Shown: one piece after another, positions 1 through 11,536 of the stretch
Position numbering within the stretch: the stretch's first letter is position 1
How the letters are laid out: each line of letters opens with the position of its first letter
NCBI RefSeq assembly: GCF_001866665.1
Contig: NZ_MLYO01000036.1
Span: 62,001-126,000, forward strand
DNA: 64,000 nucleotides
Direction: 5' to 3'
From: Streptomyces monashensis
GTDB taxonomy: Bacteria > Actinomycetota > Actinomycetes > Streptomycetales > Streptomycetaceae
Program-made: the position numbers and the translations under genes
Notes under the pieces: generated by a model
The model's database searches: none
Seen by the model: only the letters and a program-made list of their open reading frames with translations
Told to the model about the DNA's origin: nothing

Positions 1-1
1 C

Positions 2-802
2 ACGGGGCACGCGCGTGTGCGGCTCGCTGCTGCCGTGCGGGAGGACGTGGCGCGGGCCGCCGCCGGGTCCCTGCTGAGCGAGCGGGACGAGGTGCGCTGG
101 GCCGCAGGGGACGTCGTGGCCCGGCGGGTCGAGCGGCTGGGGGCGATCGAGCTGGCCGTGCGACCGCTGCGGGACGCCGAACCGGCTCTCGTGCGCGCCG
201 CCCTCCTCGACGGCCTCCGGCAGGACGGTCTCGGGCTGTTGCGCTGGTCGCCGGAGGCGCAGACGCTGCGCCGGCGGCTGGCCTTCCTGCGGAGGCACCT
301 CGGGGAGCCGTGGCCGGACGTGTCCGACGACGCGCTCCACGCGCGCGTGGACGAGTGGCTGGAGCCGGAGCTGAGCCGGGCCCGTCGGCGGGCCGATCTC
401 GCCCGGATCGACGCCGGACAGGCGCTCACGCGGCTGCTGCCGTGGGCGAGCGGGGAGGCGGGCCGGCTCGACGAGCTGGCGCCGGAGCGGATCGCCGTAC
501 CCAGCGGGTCCAGGATCCGGATCGACTACGACGACCCCGAACGGCCGGTGCTCGCCGTCAAGTTGCAGGAGATGTTCGGGCTGGACGAGACGCCGTCCGT
601 GGCGGGGGTGCCGCTCCTGGTGCATCTGCTCTCCCCCGCCGGGCGGCCCGCCGCCGTCACGGCCGACCTGGCCTCCTTCTGGAAGGACGGCTACAACGGC
701 GTCCGCGCGGAGCTGCGCGGGCGGTATCCGAAGCATCCGTGGCCCGAGGACCCGGCGGCCGCCGAGCCCACCCGGCACACCAACACGCGGCTCAGGCGCT
801 GA
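2..802 (+). CDS. hrpB: ATP-dependent helicase HrpB, C-terminal part (5' truncated by window edge)
   Basis: The frame is already open at base 2 and runs to a TGA at 800-802, so only about the last 267 residues are here and the start lies upstream. The protein resembles the C-terminal domain of HrpB-type DExH helicases, which follows the two RecA-like helicase domains. The stretch around VPSGSRIRIDYDDPERPVLAVKLQEMFG and the terminal RYPKHPWPEDP and HTNTR motifs are typical of that domain. HrpB is a cytoplasmic RNA-helicase homologue whose cellular role in actinobacteria is not established. The 3' end overlaps the convergent DUF3068 gene by 11 bp. The helicase motifs themselves are outside the window, so the family call rests on the C-terminal domain alone. 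Confidence 0.85.
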   Translation, partial: TGHARVRLAAAVREDVARAAAGSLLSERDEVRWAAGDVVARRVERLGAIELAVRPLRDAEPALVRAALLDGLRQDGLGLLRWSPEAQTLRRRLAFLRRHLGEPWPDVSDDALHARVDEWLEPELSRARRRADLARIDAGQALTRLLPWASGEAGRLDELAPERIAVPSGSRIRIDYDDPERPVLAVKLQEMFGLDETPSVAGVPLLVHLLSPAGRPAAVTADLASFWKDGYNGVRAELRGRYPKHPWPEDPAAAEPTRHTNTRLRR

Positions 803-1784
803 GCGGCTCCGGCTCCGCCGACCGCGTCGGGGCGGGGTCCCGGGGGCGGCGGGAGCGGGCCTCGAGGAAGAGGGAGAGCGCCAGGAGCAGGATCCCCAGG
901 AAGAGCGAGCCCCAGGGGACATAGGAGGTGAGCGCCAGGACGAGGGTGCGGTTGTGCTCGACCAGGGCGACCGTGTGCTCGATGTAGTCCTCGCGCATCT
1001 TCACGTCACCGGCGAACGCCGTGACGCTCGCCCGGCCGCCGAGCAGGGTGCCGCCGCGCAGCTCCTCCTTGTGGTCCTCCTCGCCGTAGACGGGCGCGCC
1101 GGTGACGGGCTCGACCCAGAACCTGCGGACGGTGCTGTACCAGCGGGTCGTGCCCGTCCTGGCCACCGTCTCCGGCGTGATGCCCTGCACGGGCATCGTC
1201 TTCGGCATGGGGACCTTGGTCCAGGGGATGGTCTGCTCGAAGTAGTAGACCTTCAGGCCGCGGAAGGTCCGGGTGCCCTTGTAGTGGATGGGGCTGGTGG
1301 TGCGGGTCTGGGCGTCGAAGTACTCGTAGTCGCGCTTCTGGGTCAGGAAGGGCCACTTGAACTCGATGCCCTGGCGGGTGACCGGGTCGCCGTCGACCAT
1401 CTCTCCGGTGGCGTGCACGGGGTCCTGGGTGTGGGCGTCGAAAATGTAGCGCTCGGGGACCTTGGAGACCATCTTGCCGTCGGGGCCCTGGACGTAGGAC
1501 AGGCTGTCCCAGACGACGACCGGCCGTCCCGCCGTCTTCTCGATCTTCTTCGCGGCCGCCACGTCGCCCTTGAGGGTCTGCACGATGGTGACCTCGGGGA
1601 CCTTCTTGGCCTGCATGGTGCCGTAGTCGAGGAGGGTGGCGTCCTTGGCCTCCAGGACCATGTCCTGGTACTGGTTCGCGGGGATCCTGGCCAGGCGCGG
1701 GAAGGCGTACCAGCGCATCAGCGGGGACAGCGTCGCGCAGAAGACGGCGCAGGCGAGCAGGACCAGGCTTGCCTTGCGGCGCAT
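792..1784 (-). CDS. DUF3068 membrane-anchored protein
   Basis: This 330-residue protein has one transmembrane segment near the N terminus (about residues 6-23, LVLLACAVFCATLSPL) and one near the C terminus (about 288-308). A large extracytoplasmic domain of about 260 residues lies between them. This layout and motifs such as YEYFDAQTR and YFEQTIPWT fit the DUF3068 (porin PorA-like) family found widely in actinobacteria. No enzymatic motif is visible. The basic C-terminal tail (RSRRPRDPAPTR) should be cytoplasmic. The family's function is unknown; it is often described as an envelope-associated protein. It overlaps the end of hrpB tail to tail, and the SPW_0924-type small gene lies just upstream on the same strand. 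Confidence 0.8.
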   Translation of the reverse strand: MRRKASLVLLACAVFCATLSPLMRWYAFPRLARIPANQYQDMVLEAKDATLLDYGTMQAKKVPEVTIVQTLKGDVAAAKKIEKTAGRPVVVWDSLSYVQGPDGKMVSKVPERYIFDAHTQDPVHATGEMVDGDPVTRQGIEFKWPFLTQKRDYEYFDAQTRTTSPIHYKGTRTFRGLKVYYFEQTIPWTKVPMPKTMPVQGITPETVARTGTTRWYSTVRRFWVEPVTGAPVYGEEDHKEELRGGTLLGGRASVTAFAGDVKMREDYIEHTVALVEHNRTLVLALTSYVPWGSLFLGILLLALSLFLEARSRRPRDPAPTRSAEPEPLSA

Positions 1785-1830
1785 GCGAGGCCTCCCTCCC
1801 GGACGGGGTGCGGCTACGGGTGCGGTGCGG

Positions 1831-1965
1831 CTACGGATGCGAAGGCACCGTTGTCAGCAGCGGTCGGGGGGATGTCCGGCCCGTCGGCGAACCCATCGCG
1901 CTGATCGTGAGGACCAGGGCGAACGCGAGGGCGAGACCGGTCGCGGCGGCGATCAGGGCGCGCAT
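1831..1965 (-). CDS. SPW_0924-family small membrane protein
   Basis: This is a 44-residue open frame beginning MRALIAAATGLALAFALVL, preceded by a GGGAGG ribosome-binding site, and ending LLTTVPSHP before TAG. The N-terminal half is one hydrophobic helix, either an uncleaved anchor or a signal peptide. The short tail is Pro/Ser/Thr-rich. I recognise it as the small Streptomyces family annotated as SPW_0924, for which no function is known. It ends 46 bp before the DUF3068 start on the same strand, so co-transcription is plausible. An imperfect tandem repeat of GTGCGGCTACGG overlaps its stop codon. Confidence 0.75.
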   Translation of the reverse strand: MRALIAAATGLALAFALVLTISAMGSPTGRTSPRPLLTTVPSHP

Positions 1966-2090
1966 ACGGGCCTCCCGGCGGACGGAACGGTTCCTGAGGG
2001 TCGTCACCCCGACTGCTTCTGACAGTGCGTCAGGTTCGGCACCGTAGCAACGGGACGGTGAGATGAGAACAGTGGTGCACGCACGAACGG

Positions 2091-2124
2091 GGGCGCCCTC
2101 CCCGTGGGAACGGAGAGGGCGCCC
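2091..2124 (-). terminator. Intrinsic-type hairpin downstream of the lytic transglycosylase
   Basis: A perfect 10-bp inverted repeat (GGGCGCCCTC at 2091-2100 and GAGGGCGCCC at 2115-2124) with a 14-nt loop begins about 20 bp beyond the stop codon of the lytic transglycosylase gene. There is no clear U-tract, which is normal for Streptomyces terminators. Confidence 0.7.
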
Positions 2125-2144
2125 TGTGCGTTCTTCGGGTGGGA

Positions 2145-3893
2145 TCAGGAGGAGGCGGACGGGCTCGGGGAGGTGCTGGGGGTCGGGCTCGCCGAGGTGC
2201 CTGCGGCGACCTTCAGCTCGACCGTGAGGACCGCGCCGCCGGTGGTGGTGATCCGGAGCAGGAAGGTGCCGGTGGCGTCGTCGGCGTACAGCTTCGGCAG
2301 GGTGAGCAGGCCCTTGGCGTCGGTCTGGAGACCGGTGAGGGTGCGGACCGTCTTGCCCTTCGCGTCCTTGAAGTAGGGGCCCTGGTCGTTCTCGCTCGGG
2401 TCGAGGGGCGACTTGATCAGGGTGGCGGTGGCCGCGACCTTGTCCGCGACGGCGCCCTTGTACGTCGCCTTCACCTGGACCTGGTCGGCGAACTCACCGC
2501 CCGGGGTGCAGGTCAGCGGGGTGTCGCTGGTGCGGGCCAGGGTGTCGGCGGCGCGCGGGGTGACGGTGGCCGTGTAGTCGACGCCCTGGGGCGAGCGGCC
2601 CACGACGGTCGCGGTGACCTTGAAGTCGCCGGTCTTCTCGCCCGCCTGGAGCGCGGGGGCGAGGGCGACGCCCTTGGCGTCCGTGACGACCGTGGCCACG
2701 CTCTCGCCGCCGGCGAACGTGGCATCGGTGCCGCCGCTGATCATGAACCGGATCCGCACCTTGGCGACGGCGTTGCCCAGCTTGGTCACGGCGCGGGCGG
2801 AGATCCGCTCGGTGAAGGTGTCGTCGGCCCTCGCGGTGAGCTGGGTGCTGCCCGCGTTCTCCAGGTGGTCCACCGTGTCGGTGGGAGTCGGCGTCGGCGT
2901 GGGCGGCTTGGACGGGGTCGGGGCGGGGCTGCCGCTTCCGCCGCGCGTGCCCGGTGTGCTGGGCTTCGGGTGCGGCTTCGAGCCGGGCTTGGCCTTCGGC
3001 GGGCCGGAGGGCGTCGGCGACGGCGACTGGGCGTGCGCGGTGCCGTCGTCGCTGCGGTGGCTGGGCAGGCCGCCGGTGCCGTCGGGCACGGAGTGGCTGC
3101 CGTGGCGGTAGTACTCCAGCCAGCTCAGGACCGTGTTCAGGTAGTCCTGCGAGTTGTTGTAGCTGAGGATCGCGCTGTTCAGGTCGGCCTCGCGCGAGAG
3201 GTCCCAGCCGTTGCGGCACAGGTAGTGACCGGCGGCGAGGGCGGCGTCGTAGACGTTGTTGGGGTCCTTCTTGCCGTCGTTGTTGCCGTCGCGGCCGGCC
3301 CAGGCCCAGGTCGACGGGATGAACTGCATCGGGCCGACCGCCCGGTCGTACGCGGCGCTGCCGTCGTACTCCCCGTGGTCGGTGTCCTTGATGAGCGCGA
3401 AGCCGTTGCCGTCGAGCACCGGGCCGAGGATCGGGGTCAGCGTGGTGCCGTCGGCGCTGACGCGGCCGCCGTCGGCCTGGCCCGACTCGACCTGGCCGAT
3501 GGCGGCGAGCAGTTGCCAAGGCAGGTTGCACTCCGGCTTGGAGGAGCGCAGTTCGGCCTCGGCCTTCTTGTAGGCGTCGAGGACCGTCGCGGGTATGCCG
3601 GCCTCCCCGTCGCCCTGGGGGACCGGGGTGCCGGCGCTCGGCGTGGAGCTGGGGCTCGGGCTGGGGTTGGGGCTGTTCAGCGGCGGAAGGTCCGTGTAGT
3701 ACGGCGAGTTGCCGGTGGCGCTGTTGCCCTCGGCGCCCGGTACGGGAGTGGAGGCGTCGGCCGCCGTCTGTCTGCCGTGGTCCCCGCCGGTCGCTCCCGG
3801 AGCCTGGGACGCGGACAGAGCCGCAACCGCTGCCGCGGCCACGGCGGTGGTCGCCGCCCCCTTGCGCAGCCGCCTGCCGAAATGCGCCGCCAT
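2145..3893 (-). CDS. Secreted lytic murein transglycosylase with C-terminal Ig-like/Pro-rich region
   Basis: The predicted protein has 582 residues, starting at ATG 3893 behind an AGGAGG site; the frame stays open upstream but without a ribosome-binding site. The N terminus has a basic region and a hydrophobic Ala-rich segment (AATTAVAAAAVAALSASQAPGA) typical of a signal peptide. A Pro/Ser linker follows, then an SLT/MltB-like catalytic domain at about residues 100-270. This domain carries the diagnostic IGQVESGQADGG (catalytic Glu), AVGPMQFIPSTW and ILSYNNSQDYL motifs. After another Pro/Thr-rich linker there are one or two Ig-like beta domains, and the protein ends in a PSPSASS-type tail. 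It should cleave peptidoglycan glycan strands outside the membrane. A short GGACGC/GCGTCC hairpin (3911-3926) sits in the leader just before the ribosome-binding site. Confidence 0.88.
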   Translation of the reverse strand: MAAHFGRRLRKGAATTAVAAAAVAALSASQAPGATGGDHGRQTAADASTPVPGAEGNSATGNSPYYTDLPPLNSPNPSPSPSSTPSAGTPVPQGDGEAGIPATVLDAYKKAEAELRSSKPECNLPWQLLAAIGQVESGQADGGRVSADGTTLTPILGPVLDGNGFALIKDTDHGEYDGSAAYDRAVGPMQFIPSTWAWAGRDGNNDGKKDPNNVYDAALAAGHYLCRNGWDLSREADLNSAILSYNNSQDYLNTVLSWLEYYRHGSHSVPDGTGGLPSHRSDDGTAHAQSPSPTPSGPPKAKPGSKPHPKPSTPGTRGGSGSPAPTPSKPPTPTPTPTDTVDHLENAGSTQLTARADDTFTERISARAVTKLGNAVAKVRIRFMISGGTDATFAGGESVATVVTDAKGVALAPALQAGEKTGDFKVTATVVGRSPQGVDYTATVTPRAADTLARTSDTPLTCTPGGEFADQVQVKATYKGAVADKVAATATLIKSPLDPSENDQGPYFKDAKGKTVRTLTGLQTDAKGLLTLPKLYADDATGTFLLRITTTGGAVLTVELKVAAGTSASPTPSTSPSPSASS

Positions 3894-4204
3894 AAAGTGA
3901 CCCCTCCTGTGGACGCCCCTGCGTCCGTCTCCGTCCGTCTCGCTCTGGTCTGACGGTTGACCCGGCGTTCTGGTTGCGTCTGTTGCGCCGTGCCCGCTGT
4001 GCGGTGTGTGGGACCCGCGCTCCGGAGCGGCGCCGCTCGCGACCCTACGGCAACTTGTCTGCCGCGGGCACCTGTTCACGTCCGGTTCTCACCGGTTGGC
4101 CGACTCTCGTTCCCGCCCGTGGGCGCCCGGGGAGGTCCCGCATACCGGACAGGCCTGATCACCGCCTCCGGTGGCACGGCCAAGGACCGTTCGCGGGGGC
4201 CCTG
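3894..4204. other. Intergenic region upstream of the lytic transglycosylase
   Basis: About 310 bp without a convincing gene. It should hold the promoter of the transglycosylase (minus strand) and the former promoter of the decayed DUF4184 gene (plus strand). The only structure I can point to is the GGACGC/GCGTCC hairpin at 3911-3926. I looked for a ydaO-type c-di-AMP riboswitch, common before Streptomyces cell-wall hydrolases, and saw no recognisable one. Confidence 0.5.
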
Positions 4205-5021
4205 TTGCCGTTCGCACTCGGCCACGCGGCGGCCGTCCTGCCCGCGGTCCGCCGTGACGGGACGGGGCGCGGCCCGCTGGTGCCGGCGGCACTCAGGGCA
4301 GGCTCCTTCGAGCCCGACATGACCTTCTACGCGGCGAATGTCCTGCCGGCGGCATGGAGTTCGGTGCGCTTACGCACGCGTTCGCCGGAGTCGTCACGGT
4401 CGATGTGCTCATCGCCTGGGCGCCGGTGAGGCTGTGGCTGCCGGTCCGCGAGCCGTTGCTCGCGCTGGTGCGCTGCGGGTGTGCCACGCGCGCGTGCGCG
4501 GGTCGCCGGGGTGGGGTGGCGGTACGTCTCCGCGGCGCTGGGCGCGCTGACCCATGGGGTGCGGGGCGCGTTCACCCATGACGGCCGCTGGGGGACCCGG
4601 TTGATTCCGGCCGTCGAACGGGACCGGCTGCTCGGCGTGCCGCTGTTCGCGTGGCTCCCGTACGGCTCGTCCGTGGCGGGTGCGTCCGCTCTCGCCGTGT
4701 TCGCCGTACGGGCGCTGCGGCGGCTGCGCAGCGGGAGCCGGGGGTGCCGACGCTGCCCGTGCGGGACGGCTGGTGGGCCGGGGTGGTCGTCGGCGGCTGC
4801 GCGGCGGCCGGGGCGGTGCAGCGGGTGGCGCAGGCGTGGTCGGGCGGGGCGCTCCGGCCCGGCCGGGGAACCTGGTGCCGGCCCTGTGCTTCGGGGTGGG
4901 CGCGGGGCTGGTGTTGTACGCCGCCGGGGTCAGGGTGCGGCGTCCGGTCCCGGCGCCGGACGGTCCCGGCGATCGCGGCGCGGCGGCCGTTGCGGGCCGG
5001 AGCCGGCCCGCCGGTCGGTGA
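4205..5021 (+). pseudogene. DUF4184 membrane protein gene, broken by several frameshifts
   Basis: Reading across frames reconstructs a DUF4184-type membrane protein. It starts at a TTG reading MPFALGHAAAVLP and continues with AGSFEPDMTFYAANVLP. Near 4345 it moves to another frame as MEFGALTHAFAGVVTVDVLI. Between 4480 and 4500 it shifts to YVSAALGALTHGVRGAFTHDG and YGSSVAGASALAVFAV. Near 4735 it shifts to VRDGWWAGVVVGGCAAAGAV, and near 4870 to NLVPALCFGVGAGLVLYAAGV, ending at TGA 5021. At least four frameshifts are needed. The family motifs (SHAAAVLP-like start, SFxPDM, HDGRWGTR) are still legible. The family's function is unknown. Sequencing error could explain one shift but hardly all four. 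Confidence 0.75.
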
Positions 5022-5355
5022 GGGACGCGACGAAGACCGTGAGGGTGGGCCGGGGGCGCGCTCTCGGGACGAGGGTGAGGGCGAGGGCGAGGTAGCCGCG
5101 GGCCAGGTCGGCCCATTGGCGCCAGTCCGGAACGCGGGCCGCGCAGGCAGCCGGACCGGCACACCTGCGGCGCAGGTCGGCGGTGGCCGTACGGACGGTC
5201 CTCGCGAGGTCGACGGGGACACGGGCGGTGCTGGCGCCGGCCGCGAGAGCCGGGACCGGCGAGACAGGCAGCAGGGCCTGCGTCGAGGAGATGCCTTGCC
5301 AGGCGGCCCGGATGTGCGCCTCGGGCGTCCGGCGGTGCAGCATGCGTATACCCAT
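4930..5355 (-). CDS. Conserved hypothetical protein
   Basis: This 141-residue open frame starts at MGIRMLHRRTPEAH (an internal ATG at 5343 is an alternative) and ends at TGA 4930, converging with and overlapping the end of the DUF4184 pseudogene. Third codon positions are strongly GC-biased, which supports real coding. Recognisable features are few: a Cys pair in LRRRCAGPAACAARVPDW, a mildly hydrophobic LARGYLALALTLVPRA segment and a basic Arg/Pro-rich tail. I do not recognise a family. The last 30 or so residues lie over the pseudogene and may not be conserved. It follows polA on the same strand, about 300 bp further on. Confidence 0.45.
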   Translation of the reverse strand: MGIRMLHRRTPEAHIRAAWQGISSTQALLPVSPVPALAAGASTARVPVDLARTVRTATADLRRRCAGPAACAARVPDWRQWADLARGYLALALTLVPRARPRPTLTVFVASLTDRRAGSGPQRPPRRDRRDRPAPGPDAAP

Positions 5356-5652
5356 GCCCGCAGTGTTGCGGCTGCGGAGGGTGGGGGGCGTTTTGGCGGG
5401 GGCCACGTGAGTGACGGGCCCCTGCGCGGGTTCGCCGGCGCTCCGGTACCGGACCCGGCCCCTGGTGCCGGTGAGACGGGTAGGCACGGGGATACCGGCG
5501 GATGCGCCACCACCCGGACGCACCGTCCCGTCCCGGCGGGGCGCCGCTGCCGCTGGAGGAATCCCCGGTGGAGAAGAAACCTCCGTCGGCGGGGTGAGAG
5601 GGCGCTGCCCGGAATTCACCGGCAACGCACCCCTCACCCGGGGCGCCGCGCG
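5356..5652. other. Gap between polA and the hypothetical gene, no gene seen
   Basis: About 300 bp with no frame that has convincing codon bias, and no homology I recognise. It presumably contains the end of the polA transcript and the promoter of the 141-residue hypothetical gene. Confidence 0.4.
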
Positions 5653-8379
5653 TCAGTGCGCCGCGGACTCCCAGTCCGGGCCCGCGCCCACCGAGACGTC
5701 CAGGGGGGCCTTGAGGTGGACGGCGTTCGCCATCTCGCGGCGGACGATCTCCTCTGCGGCCCGGTGCTCGCCGGGGGCGATCTCCAGGACGATTTCGTCG
5801 TGGACCTGGAGGAGCATCCGGGACTTCAGGTCCGCCGCCCGCAGCGCGCCGTCCACCTTGAGCATGGCGATCTTGACGATGTCCGCCGCCGTCCCCTGGA
5901 TGGGTGCGTTGAGGGCCATGCGCTCGGCCGCCTCGCGGCGCTGGCGGTTGTCGCTGTTGAGGTCGGGGAGGTACCGGCGGCGGCCGAACAGGGTCGCCGT
6001 GTAACCGGTCGCGCGGGCCTCGTCGACCGCGCGGCGGAGGTAGTCCCGGACCCCGCCGAAGCGCTCGAAGTACGTGTCCATCAGGGCGCGTGCCTCGCCC
6101 GCGTCGATGTTCAGCTGCTGGGAGAGGCCGAACGCGGACAGGCCGTAGGCGAGGCCGTACGACATCGCCTTGATCTTGCGGCGCATCTCCGCGTCGACCG
6201 CGTCCCGCTCGACCGCGAACACCTGGGAGGCGACCGTGGTGTGCAGGTCCTCGCCGGAGGTGAACGCCTCGATCAGGCCCTCGTCCTCGGAGAGGTGGGC
6301 CATCACGCGCAGCTCGATCTGGCTGTAGTCGGCGGTCATCAGGGACTCGAAGCCGTCGCCGACCACGAAGCCGCGGCGGATCGCCCGGCCCTCGTCGGTG
6401 CGCACCGGGATGTTCTGGAGGTTCGGGTCCGTGGAGGACAGCCGGCCGGTCGCGGCCACCGTCTGGTTGAAGGTCGTGTGGATACGGCCGTCGGCCGCGA
6501 TGGTCTTGATCAGACCCTCGACCGTGACACGCAGCTTGGCCTGCTCGCGGTGGCGGAGCATGATCACCGGTAGTTCGTTGTCGGTCTGGGTGGCGAGCCA
6601 GGCCAACGCGTCGGCGTCCGTGGTGTAGCCGGTCTTGGTCTTCTTGGTCTTCGGCAGGGCCAGCTCGCCGAAGAGGACCTCCTGGAGCTGCTTGGGCGAG
6701 CCCAGGTTGAACTCGTGGCCGGCGGCGGCGTGTGCCTCCTTCACGGCCTGCTGGACCGCGCCCGCGAAGGTCTGCTCCATCGTCTCCAGGTGCGCGCGGT
6801 CGGCGGCGATGCCGTGGCGCTCCATGCGGGCGAGCAGGGCGGAGGTGGGCAGCTCCATGTCGCGCAGCAGGTCCGCCGCGCCGACCTCCGCCAGGCGGGT
6901 CTCGAAGGCCTCGCCCAGGTCGAGGACCGCGCGGGCCTGGATCATCAGGGCCTCGGCCTCGGCGCCGTCGTCCGCGCCGAAGGCGAGCTGGCCGTCGGCC
7001 GCGGCGGCCGGGGCCAGCTCGCGGTGCAGGTACTCCAGGGACAGCGCGTCCAGGTCGAAGGAGCGGCGGCCCGGCTTGACCAGGTACGCGGCGAGCGCGG
7101 TGTCCATGGCGACGCCCTCGACGCTCCAGCCGTGCTCGGCGAAGACGCGCATGGCGCCCTTGGCGTTGTGGAACACCTTGGGGCGGGCGGCGTCGGCCAG
7201 CCAGGCCGCGAACGCGTTCTCGTCGGCCTCGTCCAGCTCGGCCGGGTCGAACCAGACGGCGGCTCCCCCGGCCGCGGCGAGGGCCACTTCGGCGACCGAG
7301 CCGGTGCCCAGCGCCCAGGTGTCGACCGTGGCGACGCCCAGGGTCCCGGCGCCGTGCTCGGTGAGCCAGGGGACCAGCTCGCCGGTGCCCAGGACCGCGC
7401 CGTCGATCTCCACGCCCTCGGCGGCGACGGGGGTGGTCTCGGCCTCCTCCGCGCCGGGGTCGACGGCGTAGAGCCGCTCGCGCAGCGACGGGTTGCGGAT
7501 CTCCAGGGTGTCCAGGACCATCGCGACCGTCTTGCGGTCGTACGGCGCGCGCTCCAGGTCGGCGACCGTCCTCGGCAGCTCGACCGCGCGCTCCAGCTCG
7601 GTCAGGACGCGGTTGAGCTTGACCGACTCCAGGTGGTCGCGGAGGTTCTGCCCGGCCTTGCCCTTGACCTCCTCGACGCGCTCGACCAGCTCGGCGAAGG
7701 AGCCGAACTGGTTGATCCACTTCGCGGCGGTCTTCTCGCCCACGCCGGGGATGCCGGGGAGGTTGTCGGACGGGTCGCCGCGCAGGGCCGCGAAGTCGGG
7801 GTACTGGGCGGGCGTCAAGCCGTACTTCTCGAAAACCTTCTCCGGGGTGAACCGGGTCAGCTCCGAGACGCCCTTCGTCGGGTAGAGCACCGTGATGTTC
7901 TCGGTGACCAGCTGGAAGGAGTCGCGGTCGCCGGTGACGATGAGCACCTCGAAGCCGGCGGCCTCGGCCTGCGTGGCGAGGGTGGCGATGATGTCGTCCG
8001 CCTCGAAGCCCTCGACGGCGAAGCGGGGCGCGTGCATCGCGTCGAGCAGCTCGCCGATCAGCTCGACCTGGCCCTTGAACTCGTCCGGGGTCTTGGATCG
8101 GTTCGCCTTGTACTCGGTGAAGCGCTCGGAGCGCCACGTCTTGCGCGAGACGTCGAAGGCGACCGCGAAGTGCGTGGGCGCCTCGTCACGCAGGGTGTTG
8201 GCCAGCATCGACGCGAAGCCGTAGATCGCGTTCGTCGGCTGGCCGGTCGCGGTCGTGAAGTTCTCCGCGGGCAGCGCGAAGAACGCGCGATAGGCCAGCG
8301 AGTGCCCGTCCATGAGCATCAGCCGGGGACGCGTGCCGCCGGGGGTCTTGTCGGTCTTCTTCGATGCTGTCTCTGCCAC
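5653..8379 (-). CDS. polA: DNA polymerase I
   Basis: The protein has about 908 residues from the GTG at 8379 (VAETASKK); an upstream GTG at 8409 adds ten residues. The N-terminal 5'-3' exonuclease domain (about 20-300) shows MDGHSLAYRAFFALP, FEADDIIATLA, VTGDRDSFQLV and GVGEKTAAKWI. The central 3'-5' exonuclease region looks degenerate: the DxE of motif ExoI is replaced by VDTWALG. The polymerase domain has motif A DYSQIELR (about 683), motif B RRKIKAMSYGLAYG and motif C LLQVHDEIVLE (about 859). It is the usual actinobacterial repair and Okazaki-maturation polymerase, with no expected proofreading. Divergent from the YdeP-type oxidoreductase. Confidence 0.95.
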   Translation of the reverse strand: MAETASKKTDKTPGGTRPRLMLMDGHSLAYRAFFALPAENFTTATGQPTNAIYGFASMLANTLRDEAPTHFAVAFDVSRKTWRSERFTEYKANRSKTPDEFKGQVELIGELLDAMHAPRFAVEGFEADDIIATLATQAEAAGFEVLIVTGDRDSFQLVTENITVLYPTKGVSELTRFTPEKVFEKYGLTPAQYPDFAALRGDPSDNLPGIPGVGEKTAAKWINQFGSFAELVERVEEVKGKAGQNLRDHLESVKLNRVLTELERAVELPRTVADLERAPYDRKTVAMVLDTLEIRNPSLRERLYAVDPGAEEAETTPVAAEGVEIDGAVLGTGELVPWLTEHGAGTLGVATVDTWALGTGSVAEVALAAAGGAAVWFDPAELDEADENAFAAWLADAARPKVFHNAKGAMRVFAEHGWSVEGVAMDTALAAYLVKPGRRSFDLDALSLEYLHRELAPAAAADGQLAFGADDGAEAEALMIQARAVLDLGEAFETRLAEVGAADLLRDMELPTSALLARMERHGIAADRAHLETMEQTFAGAVQQAVKEAHAAAGHEFNLGSPKQLQEVLFGELALPKTKKTKTGYTTDADALAWLATQTDNELPVIMLRHREQAKLRVTVEGLIKTIAADGRIHTTFNQTVAATGRLSSTDPNLQNIPVRTDEGRAIRRGFVVGDGFESLMTADYSQIELRVMAHLSEDEGLIEAFTSGEDLHTTVASQVFAVERDAVDAEMRRKIKAMSYGLAYGLSAFGLSQQLNIDAGEARALMDTYFERFGGVRDYLRRAVDEARATGYTATLFGRRRYLPDLNSDNRQRREAAERMALNAPIQGTAADIVKIAMLKVDGALRAADLKSRMLLQVHDEIVLEIAPGEHRAAEEIVRREMANAVHLKAPLDVSVGAGPDWESAAH

Positions 8380-8602
8380 GTCCCCGATCCTGCCACGCCG
8401 CACTGACACTCCATCGCGGGGCGGCCGAGGGTCACGCTCCGGTCACTCACTGTGCGGGCGGTGTCGCGGGAGCGGGGAGGAGCAGGGCCGGGAGCAGGCG
8501 GGCGCGGAGAGGGGGGAGACCGGGGCGGCACCGTTGTCGGTGGTCCGTGGGAGGATCGGCGACGCATACGCATACGCACACGCAGTCGGAGGGGAGCGGG
8601 CG

Positions 8603-10915
<2,313 letters not shown>

Positions 10916-10991
10916 GCGTTTGCTCAGCGAGCAGACAGATGTGATCAGACAGCTGTGAGCGGACAGCTGGACGAGGAACGGAGCCGGGACC

Positions 10992-11483
10992 ATGGGTGAG
11001 CAGCAGCGAGTGAAGTTCCCGCAGGAGGTCGTCGACGAGTACGCGGCACTCGGTGTCGACCTGCCCGCCCTGTTCTCGGCCGGACACCTGGGCACGCGGA
11101 TGGGCGTGCAGATCCTGGAGGCCTCGGCGGACAAGGTCGTCGGGACCATGCCGGTGGAGGGCAACACCCAGCCGTACGGGCTGCTGCACGGCGGCGCCTC
11201 CGCCGTGCTGGCGGAGACCCTGGGCTCGGTCGGCTCCATGCTGCACGGCGGCAGCTCGAAGATCGCGGTCGGCGTGGACCTGAACTGCACGCATCACCGC
11301 GGGGTGCGCTCGGGCCTGGTGACCGGTGTGGCCACGCCGGTGCACCGGGGCCGGTCGACGGCGACGTACGAGATCGTGATCAGCGACGAGGAGGGCCGCC
11401 GGGTGTGCAGCGCCCGGCTGACCTGCCTGCTGCGGGACGCGCGGCCGGGCGACGCGGCGCAGGTGCCGCCCACCGCGGGCTGA
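10992..11483 (+). CDS. PaaI-family hotdog thioesterase
   Basis: This 163-residue protein starts at ATG 10992 behind GGAACGGAGCCGGG. It is a single hotdog domain of the PaaI/YbdB type. The diagnostic segment is QPYGLLHGGASAVLAETLGS, with the HGG turn and the catalytic acid on the following helix; it is followed by VDLNCTHHRGVRSG. Such enzymes hydrolyse acyl-CoA or aryl-CoA thioesters and act as homotetramers in the cytoplasm. The substrate cannot be read from the sequence. It lies 76 bp after the YdeP-type oxidoreductase, with a small TGCTC/GAGCA hairpin between them, so co-transcription is uncertain. Confidence 0.85.
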   Translation: MGEQQRVKFPQEVVDEYAALGVDLPALFSAGHLGTRMGVQILEASADKVVGTMPVEGNTQPYGLLHGGASAVLAETLGSVGSMLHGGSSKIAVGVDLNCTHHRGVRSGLVTGVATPVHRGRSTATYEIVISDEEGRRVCSARLTCLLRDARPGDAAQVPPTAG

Positions 11484-11536
11484 GCGCCTCTCGCCGGGCC
11501 GTTGCCCCGCGCCGTCCCGCCCCGTAGCTTCAGGAC

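Noticed and set aside
3894..4204. ydaO-type c-di-AMP riboswitch before the lytic transglycosylase
   Set aside because: The conserved core elements are not recognisable; only a small hairpin near the ribosome-binding site is seen.
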